A DNA stretch of 64,000 nucleotides from Manduca sexta (taxonomy: Eukaryota > Arthropoda > Insecta > Lepidoptera > Sphingidae): contig NC_051135.1 in the NCBI RefSeq assembly GCF_014839805.1, forward strand, positions 14,263,291-14,327,290, in the 5' to 3' direction. The notes beneath the pieces were generated by a model, which was not told the DNA's origin, searched no databases, and was given only the letters and a program-made list of their open reading frames with translations. Shown here in pieces: positions 52,001 through 61,610 of the stretch; the first letter of the stretch is position 1; the number at the start of each line of letters is the position of its first letter. A program made the position numbers and the translations under genes.

Positions 52001-55000
52001 TAACGCGCGGAAGTGCGGCGCGTCCGCACGGCCTTGACTTTACTTTCTCGAGTACGTTACGTCATAAGGCTGGCTCTACACGGTAATGAGGTCTCTGGTT
52101 AAAGATTTAACGAGTTTGTTTAAAAAATAATGGGTCACGATCCTGTTTTAATAACAGCTAATTGCTTCGTTGATTAGAGCAAAAAATATAGCAAAAAGTG
52201 AGGTTAACTATTAAATAATCAAATACCTGACTACTAACCTGTTCCGTTTTTGCCAATAAACATTAATGAATCAATTTATTCCATGTTAAACGTGAAATCT
52301 TAAATTAATTTTTTTTTTCAACTGACATTATTTTGATATTCTATTTATAATTTTTGTGCATACAACGTGTACGATTTTCGTGATATAATAATTTTATTCG
52401 ATACCTTCATCATGTATTTTGCTGGTGGTAGGATATATTTTATATTCGCCCAGATAGCGACCACCGTACACAAGGTGTTAAAACCCGCCACAGTGGCCCA
52501 CGTAAGTGTGACGCGTTCCGGGATCACCCTATGTATATCTGGTTCCAACACGCCAGCATAATTGTATCGACTGCTGAGGGGTAATCATCTTTCGTCGGTC
52601 ATTCTATTGGACCCCACTCCACTTGTCATCAGGTGCTGGCCGTTTTGCCGAGTCCGTATGAAAAATATCATGTATTATATTATCTAAATGTGTAGAAAAA
52701 AATATCCCTTGTTTCCAAATAGAAAACATTCTCAAACATTGAAACTAAAACACACATTAACGGGCGTATTGTCTCGGATTACGTCAGGTTCTACCTTGTT
52801 TACCTAATTAGATGGATATGTCGGCGAGAGACAGTCGTGTAGCTAAGCTATTGTAGCCTGTGTAGCCAAGATTGATGGGGTGTATTGTGCTAAACGCGTG
52901 CGAGAGTCGTGATGCAACGCTGCGGTTTTTGCTTGACGCAAGAGTGTGGCGAACCGTTCGCGCTGTCACGGCGACCTTATGATACTTATCTACTAGAAAA
53001 ATAGATTGAAGTTATCCATATGGCTTAGGAAATATAAATAAAAAGGAAATATAAGCTAACCAGGGATAAAATATCATGGATTATAAACATCAAGACTGCC
53101 TACAGATTTAGAAAATTCATTGTTGACCTCTTAGTATAATTAACGAAATTCTTATTAGAATTTTAACAAGAAAATAATTGGATTTAATTCCGTATCTATT
53201 CTATGATGTAGTAGTTTAAATACTATTCATGAACTTCGGTTTCCACTCATCTCAGTTTCTATTCTCATTTCACAACTTTGGAGTAATATAATATCACGCT
53301 AGGTTAATGAATACGAAATATTTTCTACTAGGTGTAATCTACATACAATGAGATGGTTTTACTTTTTATTTGTACAATAAAATGTAAGGTAAGAGAAAGT
53401 GCGTCGCGTCGCCCGCATCAGAATTATCACATTGATAGAATGGCTAGGTATTTGGGATTAAATCTAGGTTTTTGGTAATTATTGTAATTTTGGCCTTTCA
53501 CTCGCGTAACATTAGATAAGTGATTATGTATTATAAGTACATTTCGGATGTATTTAAAGCGAAAGTGATGTTTAAAATGTTTTTTTTTTGTGTAAATTAC
53601 GATGTGAGGCTGTACGTTTCTCTTCCTTCGTCTTTTTAGTTAAATCTTTCATAACACAAATGACATGTTGGGTAGTGTAGTTGGGGAAACTAGAACCGTA
53701 CTTAAAATCATTATATTTATTGTTTTATTTCGTAACATTTATGATACAGATTTGGATTTCGATCACAACGCAGTGCTAATGCGGGTTGGTTAAGATTCTT
53801 ATTACGTATAAGAACATCGAAATAATTAGAATTTCACACACATTATGCCATTATACCTGAAGGGTTAGGCAGAGGTTTAACTAGGTCACTCACTTTTGAC
53901 AAGTGTGTTCCATCGCATGATGTGATAGGGGCCAGCCTATTCCCATATCGGGAACAAATCTCAGGTTCTGGGCTGATAGTTAGAAAGCCCCAAATATAAC
54001 TTCTTTTGACCTAGGATTCAAACCTGGGACCACAGCGCAGTGGTCGTACCGCGCACCTAATACAACTACGCTACCGAGGTAGTCAGTGCGGTTTTTTTAT
54101 TGAATATACATATTATACAATTACAATTGTAACTTTGATAAATACGAAAAGCGAATCATAGTCAGAGTTCTCTTTTGCTCCTATCTCCGTCGCTTTGGCA
54201 ATGAAATGGCATAATGATAGTAAAAATAATTTCCTTAGATCTATGTCAGTAGACTACGGTCTCTGTCCACCCTAACACGATTCATGTGTAAACACGCGCG
54301 TGTACTGTTTAGAGGCGTTATGTAAGACCGGTAAAGCCAAAGAGTTTATAATATAGAGAGGACATTGGGAAGATTGTAATAGAAAAATTTTGCGCTCACG
54401 TGATGGTTACTTAATCTAGCGTGAAACAGCAAAATACTAATGTGAAATGCTTGATTTTTTCCAAATCGTGATTTATGTGTTTTAGGATATTAGCATATTT
54501 ACTGTAAAAATATATATATTAATATCTAAGGACGTTGTTATCTTGTCACACGGATATTTCAAATAAGACAACTTATTACCAATCGGTAACAACTTTGGAG
54601 CACAAACTTGGTCCTTATGTCCGGTCTGTAACTAGCTCTTTAATGTCGTTCCTTAGAGCCATAAAGTTTATTTAGCCAGAATGCTGTGATGTTTATTGCT
54701 ACTGCACTGCAGCCACGTTTATTTACTACTTTTAGAGAGCTTAAAGGATATAAAACTATAACGCAGACAAATAGCTAAGCTAAGTAAGCCATGCGAGCTG
54801 AGCTAACAACATTACATGTAGCTTAGGATGCAGTTTGCACACATAAAAAATATCTCAGCTATGGTAATTTAGCTTAGTTTTTTAGCACTCGCATAATGCC
54901 TGTTCCGAGGACTCGCATTGTGTACCGCGCAAGACGGGCTATCGTAATTTTAGCGATCGTTAAAAGATCGTCTTTCGTTGGTCGACGTTATATTTCACTG

Positions 55001-56168
55001 TACTACTTGACTTCACTGTATTACCTATTATATAATTTAATAAGTTACTGATACGACTAGATAAGTGAACTCCCATACTTAAGTTTACGATTTCCCGTAA
55101 GCGGTCGGTGGTGTGAAAAAATCTATATAACCATAGGAATTATGTTATGATTCAACCGTTTATACTGTTCCGATACAGCGTAGTGGGTGGTAATAACTTG
55201 ACGAGACGAAGGTGATTTGAATTGACGCTCGGTTTCTACAGGATCGCCTTTTTATTTGTTAATTTACACCTAGCCTGTTGTAATGATATTCATTGCTGCT
55301 ATATGTCACGGCTTTTTCTATTTCTCCAATGCGATGGCAAGCGACATGTGGTCAGATATGAAGGTGTGATATTGGTGTCGTGTTGGGTAAGACGAGACGA
55401 AAGTGCGAAAGGTACGGGTTCGAATAATATTTGCGTTAGATGCTGTTTGTTTTGTTGGTATTATGCAATGCTTTTACTATTGACCGTATCGTGGAATTCT
55501 ACCATTGTTTACAATCATTCTGCGATGTTTCTTGATATTTTATCGCCCATAGTGTATTTAGAGTAGAAAGGCAGTATAATACTTTTCCTTTGCATAAACA
55601 ATGAAGCCGTGGAGTTTTGTTTTTATACGTTCGACATTTAATAATTTTATTAAACTATCACACATAGAAAAGTAATAAAGCTTTATTTTCCTTTAATTAT
55701 ATTTTATATTTTTAACTTACCATAAGTTAATTTTTTTTACAGATTGTATAAATGTGTATTTTTAATTTATTTCTTCCTGCTAATCTATTAAATATTGTTT
55801 TCGTAAGCTGAAGGACCGACCATTGTTGTGAGTTTCACCCAATAGCGTCAATTTTTTTTCTGCGCCTTTTATGGCAATCATGAGTTTTATATTTACTTAT
55901 ACATAAGAAAAAACAATATGAGAATTTAAAATCAGACGAATACCTTATAAAGGCTATAAAATTAAAAGAATATTATGCAGCTGGGAAGAAATGATGCAAA
56001 GAAAATTTTATGAGGGTAATCAAAATACAAAATGACGTTGAGGTCAGGCGTTTTTAATATAGAAATTTGGATCTGAAGTTTAATTAGACACTATCTATTA
56101 ATGGAATATGGCGATGACAAAAAATAATAATATACAAAACAACTCACCAGTAGTTTGAAATGAGCCAT
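35512..56168 (-). CDS. Secreted resilin-like Gly/Ser/Tyr/Pro-rich structural protein
   Basis: Coding exons 56168-56148, 38424-38358 and 37094-35512 join in phase to 556 codons plus TAG. Residues 1-20 form a signal peptide (MAHFKLLAVSALLLLSIASA) followed by TPRKHFKRD. The mature chain is low-complexity in three blocks: GGGH repeats (about 42-88), about two dozen P-S-S-S-Y-G-A-P repeats (about 90-385) broken by Ser/Phe-rich spacers, and GGYSSGGSGG repeats (about 390-540), ending NGGYVY. No Rebers-Riddiford chitin-binding domain or cysteine framework is visible. SSSYGAP is the type of motif found in resilin, where tyrosines cross-link, so an elastomeric cuticular or other extracellular matrix role is inferred. 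A silk or adhesive protein is possible. The large exon has no methionine; methionine-start frames at 35505-37174 are wrong-frame shadows. Confidence 0.85.
38358..38424 (-). CDS. Gly/Tyr-rich protein, exon 3 (rest of signal peptide)
   Basis: 67 bases from TCTTTTCAG to GATG|GTAAAG. It encodes AVSALLLLSIASATPRKHFKRD and the first base of an Ala codon. It provides the hydrophobic core, an Ala-x-Ala type cleavage site and a basic KR pair. It contains no methionine. Confidence 0.88.
38560..38705. repeat. Interspersed repeat fragment
   Basis: Carries TATAACTACGCAACGGATTTTGATGCGG, AATAGATAGA, AACATCCAATAAATAG and CACCCGTGCGAAGCCGGGGCGGGT. I recall these as the typical end of a very abundant lepidopteran element. 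Probably a non-autonomous non-LTR element. Confidence 0.6.
39057..39295 (-). mobile_element. SINE family B, near full-length copy
   Basis: Read on the minus strand it has the TCGGTGCC..GTAGT-type head, a B-box-like GGTTCGATTC, GGGCAAAGTGGTATTGAT, CATCATGGGACGGA and an AGTTGCACC end. The internal TATCATATCATGGG segment matches 51152-51405. Confidence 0.75.
40095..40255 (-). mobile_element. LINE-tail repeat, second copy
   Basis: Shares GTTAAACATAGGCCTCTCCCAAGG and the TTACGCATCTGCTGCTAGCCCAG continuation with the type of element at 18155-18292. Here the microsatellite-like tail is ATCATCATCGTCATCAT. Confidence 0.6.
42615..42790 (+). mobile_element. Repeat family C copy
   Basis: GGTAAGTGGAGTGGGGTCC, GACAAGAGATGATTACCC, CGGCAGTCGATACA, GCCGGCCTGTTG, CCGGAATGCGATACACTTACG and ATGGCGGGTTTTAAC. 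Same family as 63135-63325 (plus), 52440-52640, 56255-56332 and 62895-63015 (minus). Confidence 0.75.
47623..47882. mobile_element. MITE, 260 bp, about 70-bp terminal inverted repeats, TTA target duplication
   Basis: The ends are CCCCCTTATTCATAAACG and its inverse. The inverted arms extend through CTGTGATAACAAG and CTGTTTCTCAGTGC with few mismatches. TTA flanks both ends (47620-47622, 47883-47885), as in PIF/Harbinger-type elements. The left arm contains a further perfect hairpin TTTCTCAGTGCC/GGCACTGAGAAA (47683-47710). No coding capacity. Confidence 0.88.
51152..51405 (+). mobile_element. SINE family B, near full-length copy
   Basis: The head CCTCAGTGGCGTAGTTGTAT resembles a tRNA A box and CTCGGGTTTGGTTTGG stands in for the B box. 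It is followed by GTGATATTGGGTTTTTATACTC, CATCATGGGACGGAATAGG, GCGAAAAGTCGGTGCACTAG and CTTCAGGAAAAAAGAC. The frame at 51171-51371 is internal noise. Confidence 0.8.
51940..52070. promoter_or_regulatory. GC-rich patch with inverted CRE-like sites
   Basis: Inside the 17.7-kb intron, a CpG-dense run (AAGCGCGCGCGCAGG, GCGCGTCCGCACGG) contains TGACGTAAC at 51996-52004 and its exact inverse GTTACGTCA at 52056-52064. It could be an enhancer, an alternative promoter or part of an unrecognised repeat. Nothing identifies the bound factor. Confidence 0.35.
52440..52640 (-). mobile_element. Repeat family C copy
   Basis: Reverse copy: TTAAAACCCGCCACAGTGGCCCACGTAAGTG, CGCGTTCCGGGATCA, TGGTTCCAACACGCCAGCAT, GACTGCTGAGGGGTAATCATC and TGGACCCCACTCCACTTG. 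The frames at 52345-52561 lie in it. Confidence 0.75.
53850..54090 (-). mobile_element. SINE family B, near full-length copy
   Basis: Reverse copy: GGGTTAGGCAGAGGTTTAACTAGG, AAGTGTGTTCCATCGCATGATGTGATAGGGG, GGCTGATAG, AACCTGGGACCACAGCGCAGTGGTCGTACCGCG and CTACGCTACCGAGGTAG. Confidence 0.78.
56148..56168 (-). CDS. Gly/Tyr-rich protein, exon 2 (start codon, 7 codons)
   Basis: ATG at 56168-56166 in the context CAAATATGG. MAHFKLL is followed by CTG|GTGAGT. The exon starts after the acceptor CTTTCAG (ends 56193), leaving about 24 bases of leader. A tiny start exon cut inside the signal peptide is typical of insect cuticular protein genes. Confidence 0.82.
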
Positions 56169-56254
56169 ATTTGATTCGGCAGCTCCTTGTATCTGAAAGT
56201 TATAATTTTAATTAAGTAATTTGATTGGTTTGTAATTAAAATGTTGTTAATTAA

Positions 56255-56332
56255 TAATCATCTCTTATCAGTCGACATTCTATCGGACCCAACTCCTTAC
56301 CATCAGGCAGAGTGGGGTCACTTTGACATGAC
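56255..56332 (-). mobile_element. Repeat family C fragment
   Basis: TAATCATCTCTTATCAGTCGACATTCTATCGGACCCAACTCC followed by ACCATCAGGCAGAGTGGGGTCA. It lies about 60 bases upstream (transcript sense) of exon 2 of the Gly/Tyr-rich gene, within its first intron. Confidence 0.6.
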
Positions 56333-57089
56333 TATAAAAAAAGAAATTTAGGGAATTAGTCGATTATATACAATTCAAAAAGAATATATGTAGAAAATTT
56401 AGTACAACAATATAACGGTCAAGCATTTATTACTACTACTAGTCTAGTTCACTGTATACATGTACATCTGTATATCGAAATATCTTAATAATAAATTTAT
56501 ACGCTCCTTGCAAAAATAGCATTATACGATCTTAATTTAGTTTTGTATAAAAATAAAAATACTATTTATAGTCAATGTTACGTACTTCTAGAATCTGAAT
56601 ATTTATATTGCGTTACATAAATATTCATTTACGTTATAATTTTTTTTAATAACTAGGCCAAATACGAAGGAAAATCTAATGTTTATGTATTCAATTTCAA
56701 ATATTTGTTGTTTAATAATTTGCATCTTTTTGGCCAATTTAGCATAAAATTACCACAAGTTTTATCATTTATATAACACTAATTATATTCACTGAGTTAT
56801 TTGTATTTATATATGAACCTCTTGTATATCAACGAGGAAATTGCTCGCTTGTCGATAAGCCCTATAACATCCCGTAAACAGTAACACCTCTACTTAGATC
56901 TTTAATTAAATAGCACTGTCTTGTACTACACTGCATTAATCATCTTTACATCTCCAATGTCAGTCTCATGATATCCTAATAACTACAATAACCATCCACA
57001 ATGAATTATGATTAATGTCCTTTAAAACAAAACACGACAGGCGCATATTTATTTCACAAATAGACGTCGTTTTATTTGATATTTGTCAA

Positions 57090-57340
57090 TTTTACAGATT
57101 GAAACAGGTTTTCATATAGAGGAGTCCTGAGCAAAGCCAGCATCTGATAACACTCCTGGACTATCCCATTGCTAACCTCTTAGCTACTGGTCTAACTAGC
57201 AAGAAGGTTTGACCTCGCGTGGAACATAACTTTATTTAACAAAACTGTAATTATTTATTTAAGTGTTTCATTGATTGTTTCTAAATTGATTAATTAATAT
57301 TTTATATTTAGTGTAATAACTTCGCAGAAACAGTTTATTC
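57090..57340. repeat. Direct repeat flanking exon 1 of the Gly/Tyr-rich gene, copy 1
   Basis: Shares an ordered set of blocks with 58395-58610: TTTTCATNNAGA, ATCT(G/C)ATAACNCTCCTGGA, TAGC(A/C)AGAAGG(A/T)TTGACCTC, GTTTCATTGATTGTT and ATATTTAGTGTAAT. Diverged but clearly related. Class unknown. Confidence 0.65.
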
Positions 57341-58014
57341 TTTTAGTATTATTCAGTTAATTGAAAAGCTTAACTAGGCAAAATCTACTATTTCCCAATC
57401 CGTAGATAATTTTTAAGTTGATATTGTAAAACTTTAAGATAAATTTGCGCTGATCAAAAATCAAATCTTTAATATCATCACATTGTTTTTAATTGTTATG
57501 TAACAAAGAGGATAATTACTTATTTTAATTTATTTAAATTAATTTACATTTATGTATGTTTTGAGAGCTTATAGTAATGATACTTGATGAGCTTATTATA
57601 ATAATTTTGTATTAAGTATTATTTTTTATGTATATTTTTTTTTCAAAGTTCTAGCGGTTTTATTAAATATTATAATTAGATGGGATTTGTAAATGAAATA
57701 AGCTTAATTACTTTTTTCGCGGCGTATAAATAATATTTAAATTTGTTGCAGAATTGCTTTGTTTCAAAATAGTATAAAAAATTATCGAATTAAAAAAACA
57801 TAAAGCGTGAATTTTTTGTCTATTACAGGAATGAAAAATACTACTTTAAGCTGCCAGTATCCTATAAAATATGTTTTTTTATTATCAACATGAAAAAATT
57901 CAAATAAATATTAAATTTTAAAAATATTTTTAATTAAAAAAAATCTTAGTATAAATTTTTATACGATTAAAATAATAAAACCTCTTTATTTTTAATAAAC
58001 CACAGATGACTTAC

Positions 58015-58087
58015 CAAATAGTCCCCGGTACGAACAGTCCACAATCACAGTGAGCGACACACGCGCGGTCGAGAAAGCAGCGGTTGT
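58015..58087 (-). other. Non-coding exon 1 of the Gly/Tyr-rich gene (5' UTR)
   Basis: Transcribed on the minus strand from about 30 bases below the TATA box to the donor TATTTG|GTAAGT (58014-58013). It contains no ATG that is needed for the protein. The start coordinate is inferred from TATA spacing because no clear initiator motif was seen. Confidence 0.55.
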
Positions 58088-58110
58088 CACGACGGTTGGC
58101 GCGTCCGCAG

Positions 58111-58117
58111 CTATATA
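58111..58117 (-). promoter_or_regulatory. TATA box of the Gly/Tyr-rich gene
   Basis: TATATAG on the minus strand (CTATATA on plus) inside a locally GC-rich segment, about 100 bases upstream of a clean GTAAGT donor. A TATA promoter fits a strongly and stage-specifically expressed structural gene. Confidence 0.6.
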
Positions 58118-58394
58118 CCCGGCCCCACTCTCATCTCCGTCTCTTCACATATTTTAGACACGGTTTATCAATCTAGTGTCTAGATCCCTTATTGCTCCCT
58201 CATCCTAACCAAGATGAATAAACTGCCCTTCTTCAAAATTGTCGTTTTTAAAATTAGTTCAGTCGTTCCAATTGTATGTAGGTCCATAATTGGAAAGACT
58301 ATAAACCTAAGTTTGAAATAGTATTCAATAATAGACTATTTTTGACATATTATTCATTGATAGAAAGCTACATTATCTTTGATGTAAACTATTT

Positions 58395-58610
58395 TAAGTC
58401 TTTGAAATAGATTTTCATGCAGAAGTTCCGAAGAAAGTCAGTATCTCATAACTCTCCTGGATTATGTCATTCTAGACTCAGTGCTTCGGACTAAGTAGCC
58501 AGAAGGATTGACCTCCCCTGAAACATTACTTAACCAAATTGTAATGATTCAGTTATGTTTCATTGATTGTTGCTATATTTAGTGTAATTACATTTTATAA
58601 GAGTAAATTT
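58395..58610. repeat. Direct repeat flanking exon 1 of the Gly/Tyr-rich gene, copy 2
   Basis: Second copy in the same orientation, about 1.3 kb from the first, just upstream of the promoter. Either two insertions of one element or a local duplication. Confidence 0.65.
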
Positions 58611-59329
58611 ATATCTGTATGATTATTGCTGTATCGTGAAGAGATAGACATAATGATCATGTAATGGCACCGTGCTTAATTTTATAGGACGGGTCACTTA
58701 CGTCAAATGTTTGTCTATGTTCAAATGGAATTTATATTCCATTATTGATTCAGGACCTCTCGGGTCTTAAATCTACAACACGCTATCACATCAATAAGTC
58801 GCTACATAAAGCCTTCATCAGATTATTTAAATAAATTAACACTGGCCATTTATTCAACGTAAATTAAAAAATACATTTAACATCAAAGTATTGTAGATCT
58901 AATAAAAATTCGCAAAGGTTATAATTTCATCAAAACTTAATACATTAAAGCGTTAATTAAAGTTACGAGTTATTTAATGTATTTTTGAAACACAATTAAT
59001 ATTAGAACTTTGTGCCGCTGAAGGCGTTACTTTGTTCGGTGTTCGTTAATCTTGTAATTAGCCAGGGGTTTTTCATTCTCTAGAATTTTAAATTGTATGG
59101 TTTATAGTGTAACTTATTTTAGTTAAAGATATTTATGTTATTATTATGTATTACTTTCTACCCCCATGATTGATTTATAAAGAAACGAAAATTAAATGAG
59201 GAAAATAAAATCTTTGGACTTTTGTAACGTCTATCAAGTTTTTTCTGATACTACAACCGTTTTAAATCGAATTTATTTGAACTGTATGTATTTTTATCTT
59301 ACTTTACTCATTGCGAGACTGCTGATCTA

Positions 59330-59650
59330 AGTGGTGATAGCCTAGTTGGCTGTGGAACGGACTTCCGAGACGAATGTCCGCAGGTCCAAATCCAAAGGGC
59401 ACACACCTCTGACTTTTCAAAAAATTTGTGTCTCTTCTTTGTGAATTTTTGCTTGCTTTAATGGTGAAGGAAAACTTCATGAGGAAACCCGCATACTTGA
59501 GAAGTCCTCTATAACAATTTTGAGGTTGTGTGAAGTCTACAAATCCGTACTAGGTCAGCGTGGTGGACTAAGGCCTAATCCCTCTCAGTAGTAGAGAGGG
59601 CCCATGCCCAGCAGTGGGACAGTATACAACAAAAGGATCATATTATCGTT
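59330..59650 (+). mobile_element. SINE family A, near full-length copy
   Basis: Good A box GATAGCCTAGTTGG, degenerate B box (GGTCCAAATCC), AATGGTGAAGGAAAACTTCATGAGG, GTACTAGGTCAGCGTGGTGG and GCAGTGGGACAGTATACAACA. Orientation and length match the copy at 5126-5450. Confidence 0.87.
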
Positions 59651-60629
59651 ATCTACTAACGGGAAACAAACAATGCAGTAGGTACCATTTGAACTTTGGA
59701 ATACTAAATTTTTTAGGCGAGTTATTAAAAGGCGGACGATTTACTCGATTCAACATTTAAATAAAAAATAATTAATGAGCCATAATTAAAGAAAATTCCC
59801 TTTCATACAGAACTTCCACAACTAATTAGTTTACTTCAATGGACCGCTCATTAAACCATTTAAGTGGTTTCAAGTTTTGTTTGACTCGAAGTACTTTGTA
59901 TTGAAAAGTACATTTAAAATGAAATAGCATTAAAATGTGCGTATCGATGCAATTTGGACCTTATTATATGGCCAATTACCTTTTCATATCATGGTGAAGA
60001 CAAGTTCTCTATGCCAATAACTTCTACGATTACTTATACGGCAGTTTCAAAAATGCATTCTTATCTTAATACGGCTTGAACCCAGAGAGATCCTGAGACT
60101 GCGATCGAGTCGTTGGCCTAATCTTACTTTATCTTAAAAACATCTGAATAGATAAAAACAGCTTTAAATGCTAATGTGTAAAACACTTTTACTTCCGAGT
60201 TTTTACAAAGTCAAGCAAATAATTAAGCTATTTGCATGCTGTGAGTAAAAACGTGCTCACCAAAACAGATAGTACGTGGGATCTTCGTTCTAATTCAACA
60301 CGCATATTATCAAAATGTTCGAATTGCCAAGGTACTTAAAGTTAGACTTTTAGGGTTCTATGAACGGTGAACCGGAACTCTAGTAAAATAAAACTAGTGT
60401 AGCCTTGTAGATGTAATTACTATCTGAAGCTATAAAGGGTCGAAAAAAACAATGTAAAGTCAACTTGCTTGTTTTGTTTGGTGACTGATTTCTGGAGATA
60501 CAAACACTTCACCTCCCACTGTTTCCTAAACTTTATTATTATTTGAAGATCGGTTACGCATCTTCAAGTCTCTCTGTTCACTTTTAAAGAAGAGAAGAAA
60601 GCGCAAGAGATTTTTTATGACTAATGGCC

Positions 60630-60775
60630 GATTTCAAACGATACAAATCTATCTAACGATGAACCAATCAAAATAAATCATTTGTAAGCTTTTCAAAAAC
60701 AATTTTATCTTGATTGGTCAATTTACGCGATCGATAAGAAAAGAATTAGGATTTTTTGTTGAAATCGAAGGGTAT
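60630..60775. mobile_element. MITE-like repeat (family E)
   Basis: Third copy: ATGAACCAATCAAAATAAATCATTTG, TTATCTTGATTGGTCAATTT and GATCGATAAGAAAAG. The two CCAATCA blocks form an inverted pair. The plus-strand frame at 60710 starts inside it. Confidence 0.55.
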
Positions 60776-60798
60776 TCAAGTTTGTCGTTGGATTTGTT

Positions 60799-61227
60799 TC
60801 AATTATTTCCAAATGAGGAACTGTCAGAGTCTTGTGACATGGTAGCATCAGATATAAGGCTCGTGACCCTCGGCACGACGCCGGCCTCGGTCTGATCTGT
60901 CATGTAATAATTTGCACGATGTCAGTTCTTGCATATTATGACATGAAATTGTTGCAACTGATCTGGTGGGACTGGGAAGTGGACAATTAACATTTCCAAC
61001 TGCTCCCTCTCTTTCTATTTGATTAATTTCGTTGCAAGATAATGACATATTATTGTTCCCTGAGACTGGCCGAGCTTCACTGCTCGGTGTCATAAAATGC
61101 GTGCCACAGATCTGGCTTACAGGAGTTGTAGTGGTGGGTGTGAGGGCGGGAAAGTCTCTCTGATCTGGTGGGACTCTCCGGGGAGAGATCCACCAGAATT
61201 AGAATCATCTTCATCATAATTAGAATC
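60799..61227 (-). other. Possible minus-strand 3' exons of an unknown gene, or decayed coding DNA
   Basis: Segment 61227-61121 lies between CATACCAG and AACTCCT|GTAAGC, and segment 60896-60799 follows ACATGACAG and ends in TGA. In one frame they join in phase as SPESPTRSERLSRPHTHHYNS then YQTEAGVVPRVTS..DATMSQDSDSSS, a Ser-rich tail. In another frame the first segment reads DSNYDEDDSNSGGS and joins to a short basic end. Both look protein-like, so the frame is undecided. The word TCTGATCTGGTGGGACT occurs twice (about 60958 and 61161). I do not recognise the protein. Confidence 0.3.
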
Positions 61228-61440
61228 CTGGTATGTAGCCAAGATAATAACGAAAAATCTGCTGTAGTGGTTTGTTTTAGAGTTGCATTTCGAATGCAGA
61301 CGATTGTGATCCTTAAGATCTGTATCACACTGCAGCTGCGCGTAAAATGTAGTCCAAGAAAAATATCTTAAGATAACCTCATATACTATCGTCGAATATG
61401 CAGGGCATGCAGCCTGTAAACTAATCGTTTTCTTATCTTA

Positions 61441-61610
61441 CTCTAATATTATAAATATAAATACTAATATTAAAATACGAAAAGATGTTAAAATGTTTGG
61501 ATGGATTAAAAGTGAACTCAGACACTGATGAACGGATGGGATTACAATTTAGCACAAACATAGATCATGCCATGGATTGCAGAGTTTGCTGTTGTGATCA
61601 GTTGCGAAGG
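61441..61610. repeat. Interspersed repeat fragment
   Basis: CTAATATTATAAATATAAATACTAATATT, then GGATGGATTAAAAG, ACTGATGAACGGATGGGATTACAATTTAGCAC and ATAGATCATGCC, resembling a common lepidopteran retroelement end. Non-coding. Confidence 0.5.

Larger units (their letters stand above)
38425..56147 (-). other. 17.7-kb intron of the Gly/Tyr-rich gene
   Basis: Phase 0, GTGAGT..TTTTCAG. It carries SINE families B and C, a LINE tail, a 260-bp MITE at 47.6 kb and a GC-rich patch at 51.94-52.07 kb. The methionine-start frames here (for example at 49.8 and 55.2 kb) are short, AT-biased and without recognisable motifs. I found no independent gene. Confidence 0.65.
58118..60798. other. Upstream intergenic DNA
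   Basis: AT-rich. Apart from the flanking direct repeat, SINE A at 59330-59650 and the family E MITE at 60630-60775, I see no gene. Confidence 0.5.

Noticed and set aside
55222..55566. 114-codon frame
   Set aside because: No upstream signal, Cys-rich without pattern, not an exon of either neighbouring gene.
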